A stretch of 64,000 nt of DNA from Blasia pusilla (Eukaryota > Marchantiophyta > Marchantiopsida > Blasiales), in NCBI GenBank assembly GCA_050084515.1, contig CM114274.1, positions 9,982,001-10,046,000 on the forward strand, read 5' to 3'. The translations under genes were made by a program, and so were the position numbers. Positions 1 through 13,660 of this stretch are shown piece after piece (the first letter of the stretch is position 1; each line of letters begins with the position of its first letter). The notes under the pieces were generated by a model that did not search any database, was not told the DNA's origin, and saw nothing but the letters and a program-made list of their open reading frames with translations.

Positions 1-3000
1 GACCCAAGCCAAGCTAACTTGGAACATAGGTGAGCATTTAGAGTTCTCCACGTTTGAGGTCCTGATGGCTAGACTTCATGCGCATTTGGGAATAATAAGA
101 TGGTGCTCGAGAGCTTGTAAGAAAACGCTTCCAAAGAGATAAACATCTAAACAAATTCATAAGAAGTATATAAAAGGGCCCAGACTTTTCAAAATGTAAC
201 TTTAGTTTAGGGCCACAAGGAGCGGCCAACGAGTACTTCCTTGAATATAGGGAGGTAGCGGATTTCTCTATAACTATACATAAGGGTAAGGGTCTTTAAG
301 AGTGTTTGGAATGTGAATCCCACCTTGAGAACCACGGGAGTGAACCAAGGGCACAAGATGGATTAATAGGTTGGATTTGGGATTTTGACACCAAGCTAAG
401 ACCAAGTAGTTCAACGATGGATGTCAACCTCGGACGTTGATTTGTGACTCGTATATTGAGTTCTAATTAGAGACTTTTTTGAGATCCATGTGGCAATTGG
501 GACCCGCAAGGCGCGCTAGCATTGTTTCGAGTCCCTAGGCTATCAAAGAAGTATATCTCAAGTCCTAAATGACGTGCCTAATTGGGGGAGTGATGGACTA
601 GGTAGCTATCTTTCTTGTCTAGATCTAGTGAGCTTGAGGGGCGACTCAAGACCCAAACTTGAGAGATGTAATTTTGGTTTATCCAAATTATGACTGTGTT
701 TGGATCTACATTAGTAAGGAGAACATAGCATGTTGAATAGAAACCTCCATACCACATAAGATCCAAGATCTATAAGCATGATATGTTGGATGGTATGAGA
801 GGGCATGCTAAGGTGCATACAAATGAGATATCGTTTGCTCTGTCTAGCATCATGTTTCAGTTGTGCTTGAATAACCTACCCTATTGGAGAGTAAGTATTT
901 GACATACATCCTCACATAGTATTTTCTTGTATCTTGAGCTTATTGGAATTTTTATGGGACAATGCAAGCCCTCATGATCCAACACCTACAACACCGAATA
1001 CACACCAAGGTTAATGCATGTGACTTGATTTTTGTCGCATCTTAGTTAGCCGACAAGTAGAGTTCTACCTCGTCGATGTCATAGTGGGTCAACGGGTGGT
1101 TTGGGTGTAACTTTGTCTTGAGGTGTCAAATGAGGTTGACGACAATTCCGTTGCGTCTAAAGTATCGTTTCTCATGAGTCCTCTTCTTTTCTATTTTCGG
1201 CAAGCACATGACTCGTTGATCAAGTCAACTATCACTTAATAACCTTTGCTCGTATGTTAGTGTTGGAGAGGCTATTTCAAAGGGAATAGCCAAGGTTATC
1301 TGAGAGGGAGAGATGGATTTCTCAAGCCATCTTTCTCATGTTGAGCCTTTGGAGTAGCTTTCTTGCTTTGTGTGTAGTAGGAACTAGGTTTTTAGCGTCA
1401 TAATTCCCTCATAGCGGAGAGTGGATGTCGTTTGATATGCCGATGTACATTCAAGAGTGAATTTGGTCATGTGAGTCGACCCAATCTCTCATACCAATCC
1501 ATGATACCTATTCCCCATGAAACTATCATAACTCCTACTTCTGCAAGATAGACCATAAAATACTAGCCATCACACAATAAATCTTCACCTATGGCTCATG
1601 ACCGTGATCTTGTCACTTGATTGCATATCCATCTTGCACCGCTACAAGCTTAGTGAGAAAATATCACTTTGGTCCGCCCATAAATAAAATCGACTTGCAT
1701 GAAAAAAATAATTTCTTAGAAGCCTCATTGAGCTATTCTACTTTCTAAATCTCTCTGCTCATACCTTAATCAAATTTCCATACTCTTTTCCTTCTTCTTT
1801 TTTCCCAATTTACAACACTTATTCCACTACTACCACCCTTGTCTCAATATTTCCACTAGCAAGCCCATATGGCTGACTCTTCCCCTCTAGTTTTGGTTTA
1901 CCACACCATGCACAACTAATGCTACCAACTTCCATATAGTAGCGGCAGAGACAAGAAATGCAAATGTTACCACCATAACATTAAAACAAAGGCACGTGAG
2001 TCTGACTACAACAATATGTTTCATAATATTTGATGGGTAAAAGTGATGAGTTCTTCAAAAATGGTGCATAAGAGAGGTTGGTGTAAACCTTGCCTCCCAA
2101 TTCATCGTGAATTCCTCGCAAAAGGCCCCTTTCACATCTTCAATCTAAACAATTTGGCCAAATAATTTGACAAGATACCTGTATGTGAACCTTAAGCAAG
2201 TTGTAGCCTTATGGAATCCCTACCATGAAGCAATGTTAAATCTTCGTGCTATAGACCCTTTGAATACCCTCTTAAGTCATATTCTCCTCATCTTGAATAT
2301 GGTGCTTCAAGCTTCGAGTACATCTTTCCAAAGTTGGTCCTCTAATGTGTACTAGTTGGTTGGATCCATATGAATTTCAATAGATCTATATTCTCATAAA
2401 ATGGAACTTGGCCATGTGTTTCTTACATTGTCTGCATTGCCATATACACATACATTTATCCCTCCCTTGATTCAAATATCCTTCAACGATGAATGCCCAT
2501 CTTCTTGATACTTGATATGCGTCCCCAAATTCTTGGAGGTCGATAATGCTCCATTCACGACGTACTCTTTAATCTCAACATGAACCTACATGGAATCTGG
2601 AAACTTGCATGAACCTACATGGAATTTGGAAACTTGTATCAACTTAGCCCCTTTTCCTTCGTAACCTTCCAACTCAACCGTATAATGGATCTAACTTCCC
2701 AATACGGGCAAGTCTTTCAAGACTTGAGCCAGACTTTCTAGATAGTCCAGATACCTAAAAATGGAATTCGCACGCCTCGCCGTATTGATTTTCCAATATA
2801 ACTTGCATTTGTACCTAACCGAGATCCATTCAAAGGAGTCGTGGATTGGGATAAAAAAGTGGCCTTCTGAAATCCACTTTATTAGACTTGGTTTGGGTTT
2901 CAAATTTCAACGCCAAACTCCGGATCCATTACGTGCCATTGGTTTGCCTCGTGGCACCCCAAAGTGGAGTGTGAGTCCCAAGCACTCTTAGAGACCTTCC

Positions 3001-4521
3001 CCCTTATTAGTACTTCTAGGGTTCTCCACCCTCCTCCCCTTATCTTTTGGGAAAAGACTCTCGGGCCCCTCTTTTTGGCCTTAAATCCAACTTCCTATAC
3101 TATCATTTTTGGGCACTTTCTTAGCCTTTGCTTATGCATTTGTTGAGATCCATGGTGCGTTGAAATGAATTTGCATAAGCTTTCCAACACTATCTTATTT
3201 GTCTCAAACGCATCTTGAGACTATAAGTTATGGTCCAAAATATAGTCCAAACCCAAAACGCTAGTCACATTCCAAATCCGGTTCTTACCTCTTTGGAAAC
3301 CCCTATTACTAGACTCGACTCCTCTCAAATTTTTGTTGAGGTTTCATAACTTTGATCATAAATGTATGAAATGTTCAACCTTGTTTGCGTCTAATATCTT
3401 ATGTCTCCTTCGAGAGACCTCTCAAACCTCCAAACCATCATAGCGTAAGCCCACTAGAGTTATGAGATTTCGCTTGGCGATTGTTTGGTTATGAGGGTCG
3501 CAAAACTCACCCCCCTTTAGAGGTTAATGCCCTCATCAATGCAAACTTTCTAATGTGAAGTCTTTTTGGGAAGCCTACCCCTTGATATCGAATTGCATTA
3601 TGGTAACTAACTCGTAATTCCTCTTTTGGCTTAAGCCTTAGGTTGTGGCATGCACCACTTAGAATTATTGAGCTTCTCCTCTTCGATAAAAGTAGATTAG
3701 TTGCCTTGAACTAACCTAACATATAAAATAAGCCAACTAAGTCTGCTACCTAAGATTTCACTTGCTCATAGCAGGTAAACATCCCACATGTTTACAAAGT
3801 ATATGAGTCATACTACTTTTAGATCGCTTTTAGTATTCGACTTAGGCGAGTCACTAAGTTCGCTCATGCTATCACGCATAAGATCACCCCAAGCATCAAG
3901 ACAGAGTGATATGCTCCGCCGATGGTAAGGTGAGCCCATGTGTTAATCACCTAACATTTGGTCCTATTATAGGTACTTATCCAAATACAAGCTCTCATCT
4001 CAAATACTCTTTGTATCTCCTCTTGACTTACATCCTAAGCATACGAGGAATTACTTATTGCCATGCACTACCAAAGATAAATTGCAATCAAACACTAGCA
4101 TCAAATCTCCAAATCCATGCATTTCTTTATTGCAAAACTAACATGTTCTAGTTACAAGGGCCTTTGGCCTAAGCTTCCCATGGTCACAAGTCATATCCCT
4201 AAATATTCCATGTATTAACGCATGTGCTTTTCCTACATCTGTTTGAAGTCTTATAACATCTCTTGCGTATGTTCCAAATTTACCTCTCGAATCCAAGTTG
4301 TCTCTTTCACATGGTAGCCCTTTGTAACCATCCTTTGTTACTCATAGTTAAGTTAGAATATATGACATGCAGCGCATAAGTGGGAAAGAATAAAAAAAAA
4401 AGAGAAAAGATAAGATACATGAGATAAAGATGTGAGTGAGGCCATAAATTCGTGAAAAGGAAGATAAGGATGAGGTTGGGAAGAGGTAGGGACATTAGAG
4501 TCCAAAGGAGATCCTTTTATG
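1..4521. other. Gene-poor sequence, no gene recognised
   Basis: No open frame here exceeds about 80 codons and none resembles a family I know. The sequence reads as decayed intergenic DNA. Visible details are a TATA-like stretch (TATATAAAAGGG, about 167-178) with nothing recognisable downstream, and a direct tandem duplication of about 29 bp at about 2579-2637 built on ATGAACCTACATGGAAT. Old retrotransposon origin is likely because flanking sequence has recognisable element remnants, but that is inference. Confidence 0.4.
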
Positions 4522-4968
4522 CTATGAGAATAGGACACGTGGCATAAGGATATGCAAAGCTAATTTGTCTTCATTGTTTCTATCTCTAAGTATAAGAAGG
4601 AAGAGGAGAGGCCTCGAGGGGCATTCTACCTTTGAGCAACTCCATAATGGTTCCGTCAACTGGAGATTTACACCCTTCCACTTGACCAAGTACTCGTAAC
4701 TTTTGGCCCTACATTTTGAACGCAAACTTTTATCCACCTCGAACTTCGGTCCCTCGTTGACAATCATCGATTGCGATCCCAATACTTGCCTTCGCTCGGG
4801 ACACACATTATCTTGAAGATTCTTCTTCAATAATAATAATACATGGAAAGTCGGATGAATATTTAATTCTTCTCGCAACTCCAATGTATAAACATCCTCA
4901 AAGAGGTTTGCTTTGATCACATACGGTCCAACATACTTGGAAAATAGCTTTGCGGATAGCTCTTTCAA
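4522..4968 (-). pseudogene. Ty3/Gypsy chromovirus pol remnant: integrase C terminus plus chromodomain
   Basis: A 148-codon minus-strand frame reads like the end of a plant chromovirus polyprotein. Near the start is the integrase C-terminal block (LSAKLFSKYVGPYVI, then LNIHPTFHVLLL), which in the family is LNIHPVFHVSLLK. At about residues 77-110 is a chromodomain-like segment (EVDKSLRSKCR, then YEYLVKWKG) with the aromatic and Lys-Trp-Lys core expected of a histone-binding chromodomain. The rest of pol is not recognisable upstream (higher coordinates), so this is a truncated relic. In intact elements the chromodomain guides integration to heterochromatin. The family call is from recognised motifs; inactivity is inferred from truncation and degeneration. 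Confidence 0.7.
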
Positions 4969-6800
4969 AATGTGGATACATGTTCAACTCCAATATTATG
5001 TAAAATTCTTTTTGGAAGCTAGAGAACCTCTAATATTAGATAAATAAATGTGTTGTCTTTATAGGGGTCCACTAAAACCTCCTTCGCCAACAATCTCGAG
5101 AACAATTACCATACCCACGCAATGCATACCTTTTAGCATGAGTGGACATGTAATGAATATGCATGTTTTAGTTTAGATCAAGAAGACACCTATATGTAAG
5201 TGGATTTATAATTAGAAAATAGTATAATGGAAGTTAAATCAATTCTAATCAAATATTTCAATTATAATGGGATGATCTTAAAAATAATAATGTATTGAGA
5301 TTTTACTTGATCCTCTTGTGTGGAACTAATAAAACCATCCAATGATGCATAACATTATAAAAATTCATGCATGAAGAGATTAATTGAAATGCAACTCATA
5401 GCCATGTTATAGTCTTGAAACTTTGTGATAGCCTATGTGGCTATGGTTAGAGGACCCATGAATTTTTTGTGCCATTCCATTTCTTTACATGAAATAAGAA
5501 CCCACACTTGGAATTTTGAATCTCTATTTTATTTTATTTCTCTGCTCCAAAAGAGTGTAAATTGTTGCAAAACTTGCAACAAGATTTTTCTCTGTTATTC
5601 CAATGATTAAAGATCCTCCAACAATTCAGTTAGAATCATAACCAAATCCAATAAATATCATACCATGTTGTAGAATTGTATGTTAAACTTTGATCATTAT
5701 ATTTATTATCAATATAATATTTTTTATATAGACCATCACTATAGCTTACCTAGAAGTATTACAACTTTTCCAACTAGGAGATGGGATGATTTAGGTTTTT
5801 TTTTCTTCGAATTTCAAAGGTAGAACATGTCTCAAAATAGAAGTAGAATTGATAACTACAATTTCGGAAGTTGTATTATATTTCAATTGTTAAACTTCAA
5901 TAAGATAAAGTTAGTCGTTCAATATTTATCTATTTCTCAAAATTTCAACATTATCCCATAGGATCCATGACTATCTTCAAATCCTAAAACTTATTCAAAG
6001 CATGTGTGATCATGGGGAAGGATTTCATGAATATTTTCATGCTAATTATATTTCCTGATATGGACTTAAAAAAAACTTGAAATCAAGACTCTTCTAATTA
6101 AAGGTTTTTTACTTTTTTTTCGTCCATTTTTTTTTTTCATTTCTATTTTCCAAAACAAGATATATTTAATAGTAATCCATTAATGTAGATCATTTTTTTC
6201 ATAAACCTTAATTTTAAAGTAATAAATATCCATAAAATTTACGATAACTGAAATTTCAATATGAATTTTAGATGAGTTATGTTTCTTCAAATTAATTAAA
6301 TTTAGAAGAATATGAATTTGTAAGCTATAGGTGAATTTTCAAACTACTACATTCCAAAAAAAGACTTTTATGGACAACCTAAATGGTGTAGACAATATCA
6401 TGGTTGTTCTATTAACAAATTAATATATTCTAGTTTGTTATTGGACTTGGACCTCCCTTTGCCATAGGAAAATATTTATATTTTATCCATATGAATTTTA
6501 GTTTATTTCCAAAATTAAATATTAAATTTTCAGAAATAATAATATCTATGAAAAAATCTAAAATTGAATTGATTCTATTGATTTTGTATAACATGGATTT
6601 TTCGAATTAAAATTTAAATAATCAGATCTCAAATTATTAGATAAATTTTATACTTTACGTGATCCAATAAAACATCCTATCGGATTATGTGAGCGGTTTA
6701 AGTATTATCATATTCTTTGATATTATTATTTTTTAAATCTCAACTTTTTGTTATTCTAGATATGGAGTTCTAAGATTACACTTTAGGGCTAGTGGTGCTC
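4969..6800. other. AT-rich intergenic sequence
   Basis: Strongly AT-rich, with poly-A and poly-T runs (for example about 6070-6140) and no credible coding frame, RNA gene or repeat boundary. Confidence 0.4.
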
Positions 6801-6814
6801 GTTCAAATCATGAA

Positions 6815-7110
6815 CCTTTCATATTGTGGCAAATCCAAATGTCGGATGCAATGTGGGATCAAGTTGATGTATGGACAAAGGAATTTAGAGATGGAATGAG
6901 GTTGATGGAGACAAAAATGATGGATCGATAGAGGATGAGCATATAGACACATGAGATTAACGGATAGAGTGTAGATGGATAAATGGAGTTGATGGACATA
7001 TGGGAGGATGGGATTTGGATAGAGGGTGGAACATATGGAAGAAGATAACGGAAGTAGGGGTAGATGGATAGACGGATTGATAGACATATGATGGGAGGAT
7101 GAAGCTTATG
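6815..7110. repeat. Degenerate GATGGA-type purine-rich repeat
   Basis: The plus strand is dominated by imperfect, irregularly spaced copies of GATGGA, GGATAGA and TGGATAGA. The 94-codon minus-strand frame across it is rich in His, Leu, Pro, Ile and Ser, as expected from reading a simple repeat, so I do not treat it as a gene. Confidence 0.45.
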
Positions 7111-9300
7111 GTTGAACGGAGATATTTCGTCATTTAGTCAATTCCATCAAATCACTTGCCACATCATCTACATCATATGGCAATCATGATAAAATGACTC
7201 ATCTTTTCATGTCATGTTAGCAAACCATGCTAGTCATTTGAAACCTTTGAAAGATATGACTTTGCTTTTGTGTTCGTATAAGGAACTAATCATTTTTAGC
7301 CAAAGATGGTGATATATGACTCATATGAGTTATAAATTTGAGTTAGAAAACCAAGGATTCCTTCAAGTATGCTCCAATCACCTTATTGGTGTGGACTTGT
7401 ACCTATAACTACTAACTTGGCCATCACAAGTTCGCTTCTTGATGGCCAACAACCAATATACTCATAATTATTTTTCCTTGATTGTTGATGTTCCTTGCCT
7501 AATTATTTCTTTGTATGTTTTGCCTTGCATCTTTGGTTGTGTAATTCCTAAACACAAGTTTCCCTTTGGTGGGCATTTGGGCTTTCTTTGTTGATGTGGC
7601 TGATGTCATGACCATACGGATTATGTCGTAGAGTATAGTGTGCTAGTAGAGGCCATACCTTGTGTAGGGCCGTAGTGTCTAGGTAGAGATGCGATTTCAT
7701 ACATAGGGTTGGGGGTTACTCAGTGGAGGGTGACTTTTCTAGTAGGGCCCGCTCTTAGGTTGGAGGATATAAGGTGGAGTGCACTCAAAGAACAGTTAGT
7801 TCTTTGAGTTGAGTCTGTTGCATTGGGAGTTAGCCTTGGTAGTGAGTAGAGCTCTTGGCTATGGTGTTTCCCGCAAGCTTCGACCTAGATTCTCCCATCG
7901 TGGAAGTGAGTTTGGCTCGATTGTATGTCATTCTATACGTGTTTTATGATAGTAGGTATTTCACGGATTTCAGTTGTGGTACACTTGTGTTTGTGGATGC
8001 TCTCGTCTATGTTATGTATGTATGTGAGTATGATATGTCAACGATGTATGTTGTATGACGATGTGGATTCGCACGACACTGACTTCCTTGATTTTTCTAA
8101 TATGAATGTCGCATATAATTATTTTCTCAATATTTTTTAAGCATCAACATTTGAATGATGTTATTGGTAACCACACGGCGTGCCTAGCGACCAATCATTT
8201 GTTGTCTACTAGTGATATAAAGGACGTTGCCAAGTATTATGGGCAAGACACATTTTCCGCTCAAGGATGCATAGTAACTATTAGGTGCCATGAGTTGATA
8301 ATATACCATGCCATTTTGTCTATAGCCACAACACATCGTCAGTGCAATGTAATGTCGCTCGTATGTGGCCGCATTGCACCTTCTCAATCTCATAGCCACA
8401 CTAACATTTAGGAGTGGATTACTTGACGATAGAGGAGTAAGTGCATTCGGTTTCTGCACCATATTTTAGGATGTCATATCATTTTGTATGTGGTTGTACC
8501 ATGTTATTGTGATCATACCACACCATCGAGGAATGAGTAGTGTAAGAATTAACGAATACGACTTATTATCAACATAAGAAATTTTTTTTTGGTAACAAAT
8601 GATTAAGTTGGTGTCAACCTAAGAACTAATGAGGAGCATCCCCATCATTGCATTTTCACATTACTCATTCTAGTTGATTATCTTGCCCTTATAAGAGGTT
8701 TCTTTGATGTTGGGTATAAAAATTTCCATGTGGATGGGTGGAAATGCCTTGATTTTTTTGTATGGAGTAGGGGCATAGAACCTTGCAGTATGTAGTGACG
8801 TGGTTTGATATTTTTATCTTATGTTAGGATAGAGAACGTAGACTATTGCCGCACTATGTTGAGTTTGTTTCCGTTACAAATGTACAAGATTATATGCTTA
8901 GTTATTGATAGATGAAAAAAATAGATTCCTTAAGAGGAAGATTGATTATGTGAGAGGGCCACCACAATATCCTTTTGAGACTTGGGAAGGCAAGGTAGTT
9001 CATTGGGGTGGAGTATTGGAGGATTTAAGAGGAGTAGTGTGAGCTATCGAGGGTCTCGATATAAAGGGCTACCTTGCCTTACCTATATTTTCTCCATATA
9101 TGGAAGAGAGATCTCAAAGAAGGAGTGTCCTACTGTGTAATGGAGGATATTGAGTGGTTCTACAAGATTGAAAATCAAGATAGAATAGCGTGGAATTTTC
9201 AAGGGTTTTGGGGACCAACAAGTTACACGACTGCATAGCGGAGTTTAGGAGTTGGTGTGGCTATTAGAGGGTGTGAAAATCTAAAGATTTCAACCCTTTG
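7111..9300. other. Intergenic sequence, possible decayed element
   Basis: Short frames only (up to about 100 codons, overlapping in several frames). About 7,580-7,860 has an LTR-like look, with AGGATATAAGG as a TATA-like core, but I found no partner copy or target duplication in the window. About 8,930-9,300 reads as a coding-like but stop-interrupted stretch continuing into the next feature. Confidence 0.25.
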
Positions 9301-10420
9301 CATACTAAGGAATGGTATTTTTCCTAAACTTCGAGGGAGGCATCATGGATTATTAAGATGTTTTGTTTGTTAGGTTTGTGTCAAAGAGCAAGGCATGAAG
9401 GCTATACTATGATGCACGTTCATTATATGCTAAAGATTGAGCCATTCATAGATGATGAAGAGGAGCTTAGAGAGGATATCTCCTCAACTACTTGTGATGC
9501 CCATAGAGGGTTCAATCAGTCACTTAATGGTAGTTGCACTATCTAGTTTAGTTTGCCCTAAAGGTTCAACCATGTAGTCAAGTTATTTGTTGAGTTGTGG
9601 TTGAAATTTCAAGGGATATGAATCAAGAAGTTGAAAAATACCCATGACTTCCATAGGCGGACAAGAGAGACTATGCACGAGGTATTCACTCCCCTACAAT
9701 GACTAATTAGTGCTACTTAAAGAGAAATCAATCGCAACATGCATCATATACGTTTGTTGCATCCCAAATTATTGTAGCCAATAGATAGTATAACATGGCA
9801 TGGCATGCTAGAGTGTGATATCCAGAGATAGGTAAGAGATGCGTTACTCTTACATCAAACCTCGCCTCCAACATTAAGCAAAGTTTTTGAGTTGGCTTAG
9901 TGTATTGAGTGCAACATGGTGGAGGAGAGCGTGGTGGCCTTAAGCTATTTAAGAGAAGGCTTACAAGGGATGACCACTCCAGAAGTGCAACAATGTCCAT
10001 CCCAAGAGAGGAGTATAATACCTAGGGTATATGGTGGTTACTATGAGCCTATGTTTTAGAGACAAATGTGATCATATACGGGTCAATAATATCCACGTTC
10101 GGTTTGTTGAGTTTACGATGGAGCTCAACACTAGAGGGATTGCACATGTTAAGACAATGGATGCACTATATCGTCCCCTTGGACTAGATGAACCTCCGCT
10201 AGGAGTTTTCCATTGGGATCAGTACCAATGTTATGGCAACATCGAAGAGAGGAATATTGTAAGCGCAAAACACCAAGGTGATGTTATGAGGACTGTTTTA
10301 GATGGACCTTCCACTAATTACGAAGATATATTGGTGAAGTTTGTGTTTTTGTGGAAATGTTTTGCTAACCTCAAGTACTTGCTTGTCAATTCTAACTCAC
10401 ACCTTTCTCCCTAGACATGT
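9300..10420 (+). pseudogene. Unidentified decayed coding-like repeat, copy 1
   Basis: Plus-strand frames at about 9358-9546 and 10031-10414 (62 and 127 codons) look like protein fragments, for example GYTMMHVHYMLKIEPFIDD and PLGLDEPPLGVFHWDQYQCY, separated by stops. Parts recur at about 41,950-42,720: shared words include GGACAAGAGA, TTGAGTGCAACA followed by a GGAGAGTGT-like run, TATGATACCTAG or TATAATACCTAG, and CCTTGGACTAGATG. Two diverged copies in the same order imply a dispersed repeat, probably an old transposon. I cannot name the protein. Confidence 0.35.
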
Positions 10421-10608
10421 GCTAAAACATCTCACAATTGATCACATTCATGAGATTTGTAGTTCCACTTTTAAAATTTAGCGTATATTGGAGCTTTAGA
10501 GTTCGAAAGATTTGTAAGGGCGAGGACCTTAAGCTCCCAATTGGCGGTAGTCTTCGCTAGATTCAGCCTATGCCGATGACGGTTTTCTTGTGAGTAGGAA
10601 AGTTTAAG

Positions 10609-10636
10609 TGGGGGGGCAAGGGGGGGATGTGGGGGG
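10609..10636 (+). repeat. G-run cluster, potential G-quadruplex
   Basis: Three long guanine runs (7, 7 and 6) are separated by CAA and ATGT. The long runs can each supply two G-triplets, so intramolecular quadruplex folding is possible. No adjacent gene start gives it an obvious role. Confidence 0.4.
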
Positions 10637-11563
10637 AAATAAGCTTAAGAGGAAAAACGAAGAAAGAATGGAAGGAAATTTAAGACATGGCAAGAAAAAG
10701 AAAAAGACCTCCGGGCAAAATAAACCGGAAACTTTGAGGATGGCCAAAACTTGATGGCAATACTTAAAACTCTCGCTGGAAATGGAATTCCTAAACTGTC
10801 CCAAAATGACGGGGGCAAGATCTCAAATTTCGGAAACGAGCTGCCCGTCCCAAAAATGTCGTAATACAACCTCGAATATTAAAATCTACCAATCACAACC
10901 TACCCTACATTCAAAAAAGCCGATCAAACATGCAGGATATAATTTTGTTTGTAAAAAAAGAAAAGTCGCCCACATTCGTGGGGGACCATAGGGACCTACA
11001 CTCTCCCAAAGATGGTCGTGGCCGATGGCTATCGAAGTCCAGCTTCCTCACGGCGCTACACAAACTACTAATAAACTAACGCGTAAAATGTTTTTTTCTC
11101 ATTTTCCATGAAAAAGCCACTGTTTATTCGAAACTTCAAATTTGGATGTATTTCATCAACGGAATGTTTTTCGGAAACGCTTTGAGTTCTCCTGGGGAAG
11201 AAAGATGCACCGATAAAAAGAGTGATGGAAAACCCATCGGAAGTACAAAGAGGGGACTTAGTCAAAAGGAAGGCCACAACACGACCAGAAAAGGAAGAAG
11301 GGGCATTCCCCCTAACGGTGAAACTCACCAAAAGAGACAATTCAAGCAACAACAAGAGAGCTATGACTACTACTAAGTGGGCCTCTAGTGCGTCTTTTAA
11401 ATGGAGACCTTCCACTTTTGAAGGAAATACATCTTGGCCAGGGGGATGAAGATGTGTTAAAAAGATGTTTTGCTAATTCGCCCTTGGGCCACCACTTGGG
11501 CTCATTGCCTCCCGCGTGAGGATCGTGACTACCACGTCCGCCACAACCACCTCACCTCACGTG

Positions 11564-13660
11564 TCATGTAGAGATCGGCACGAATGAGGGAATCCCGCAA
11601 GAGAGTAGTGCCTCTGTGCACATGGAAGCCACTCTCCCGAGCAATCTGAACATGATATCTCGCACTACATCGTGAGTGGCTATCCTCTCACCCCAAGCCG
11701 GACAGCGTGCCAAATGCACACCAAGTGGATCAGGCAACTCGCAATGTGTCGAACCAACCAGCGATGGTTGGGGAGGCCCAAAGCGGAAATTGGTATAGGT
11801 AAGTGGTGCTACGGAAAGCTGAGATTTGAGCCTGCCCCCTTTCCGGAGCAAAGCGACACGGGCCCTAACCTCCAGACATAGTGCCTCTAAAATTGCCTCA
11901 AAGTGGGCTTCCATCAAGGAAGATTGGAGCCCAGATCGAGGAGGTAACTAAGGAGGAGAAAGTGGGGAGAACGGCTCTGGCCTCAACTCGAAGGAATCTC
12001 CCAAGTGGGAAAGAGCCATCCTCGACACAGGAGGCGTAGTGTAGAAGGAGCGGTCTATCTCTAACCAAAAATCGGGAGCAAAGGAGGGGTGCCACTATGG
12101 CCCAACTCCCTAAAAAAAAGCGGAAGGCGCCACTAACTCTGGGTCGAGAGAGACCTACTCCACCAAAAGAAATCGGCCAAGAGGCCTGTCTAAAACTAAC
12201 TCCCCATGGGGCACTCTAAGGAGCCGGGTCCTAGAAGATCCCAAACAATGAGCTTCCTATCAAAGGATCTATATAGGGAAGAAAGGTGACTAGATGTCCT
12301 TGTTCTAGTGAGGTAACCAGGTCTACGAGCAAAACAAGAAGAGAGAATGCCGGCGACTTGAGGGTCACCAATCCTCGTAAGATCATCAACGTGGAGAAGA
12401 TCCTCGTGTAAGAGATGCCACGAAAGTCGATACAAAGTCCTGGCTCCGGCGGTACTCCCAAGACTTAAGAAAAAAACTGCAGAATGCCAATTGTCTTTGA
12501 AAAGTGCTCGAATGAGGGGACAACCAGATCTCGGGACCAACAATATGAGTATCATCATCGCCGTGAAGGGAACATGCAACCCGGGAAGCCTCCACCGTAG
12601 AAAGAACCGCTCGGTAATGAGGCAAATAAAAGACTCCAAGACCGTGACCTCCTCCTCGAATCGACCATGGTGGAAATAGAGGGCCGAAGGGCCCCATAAA
12701 AGCTGCACAAAGGGAATGAGGCTCGCCATGGGGCCACCAGCGTCCCTCAACTCTGTGAATATAGTAGCCCGAGATCTTGAAAGGCGTTTCCACTTGGAGA
12801 ATCACCCACTGGATGTACATCTAGACAAGCCCTCAAACCTAAGGCAAATCCGGTGGCGTGGCAACTCGGTGGGACTCTGAAATGGAATACGACTCACCAA
12901 CCGCAAGAGCAACCTGGCAATCGGACGGATACCACCAAAATGCCCCTAATACTTGGGGGCAAGATCTGAGCTAGGTGAGAGGCAAATGGAAACTTCGGAA
13001 AGACAAAAGCAAAAGCGGTGTCCTCGGAGAAGAAAGCAATCACGAAGGTGTTCGTGACATCATACTGCAGACAAACCTCCGCCGCAACGGGAGAAATGTC
13101 GGGTCAAGGCATATAGCCGTGTCGTGGGTGGAAGTCACGTGCAAAGCTGGAATGTCAACCGATGGACGAGGATGTAGCCCCGGAGGGCATCGATGAAGAA
13201 GGAGCCATGTTAAAAATTGATGTCCCAATCCAGGACAGGAAACCAGGTGGATGGACTACCCGAATGCCACAAACTTCAGAGACTCCCAATCAAAAGCGCC
13301 GACGTGCTATAACCTCTCTATGACCGGCCTTCCCTCCCGAGTGTAACAAAGACACCACATAGGTACCACGAGAGCTCATCCATAGGATTTTGTGGCGGAG
13401 GTTTATGAAACAACCTCGGCGGGGAAAACGGGTCTCGAAGAGACCTATAATCTTCATTCTGGTGGGACCTCAACCACTCCCATGCCTCGGGAGGGGGCGA
13501 TGATGCGAGAAGCACAGGAGAGCATCCATGGTCGTGGGAGGGACCACCCATCCAAATCTATCAAAGTCGGGATGTTTCCCAAAGTGAAGTTGGACAACAT
13601 GGGCATTTAGGATCGGGTCCCCACACGGGGAGCCAAAGTCGAGGCATGGATGCAACTCAC
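11564..13660 (-). pseudogene. Decayed non-LTR (LINE-like) reverse transcriptase
   Basis: Minus-strand fragments in shifting frames follow the order of a plant non-LTR reverse transcriptase. About 12,750-12,670 carries a block like MASLIPFVQLLWGPSALYF (palm/finger region). About 12,560-12,530 carries the catalytic-box equivalent GDDDTHIVGP, where intact relatives have ADDTHIVGP. About 12,430-12,290 has the thumb-like stretch LLHEDLLHVDDL, then GDPQVAGILSSCFARRPGYL. The 117-codon frame at 11,564-11,917 has the C-terminal block DPLGVHLARC, then ERIATHDVVRDIMFRLL. About 12,830-13,660 on the same strand is coding-like but unassigned. Frameshifts and stops split it into at least three pieces, so it is dead. 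GC content is well above its surroundings. Family recognition is from motif patterns. Confidence 0.65.

Noticed and set aside
6803-7087. 94-codon minus-strand frame rich in His, Leu, Pro, Ile and Ser
   Set aside because: Read-through of a degenerate GATGGA repeat.
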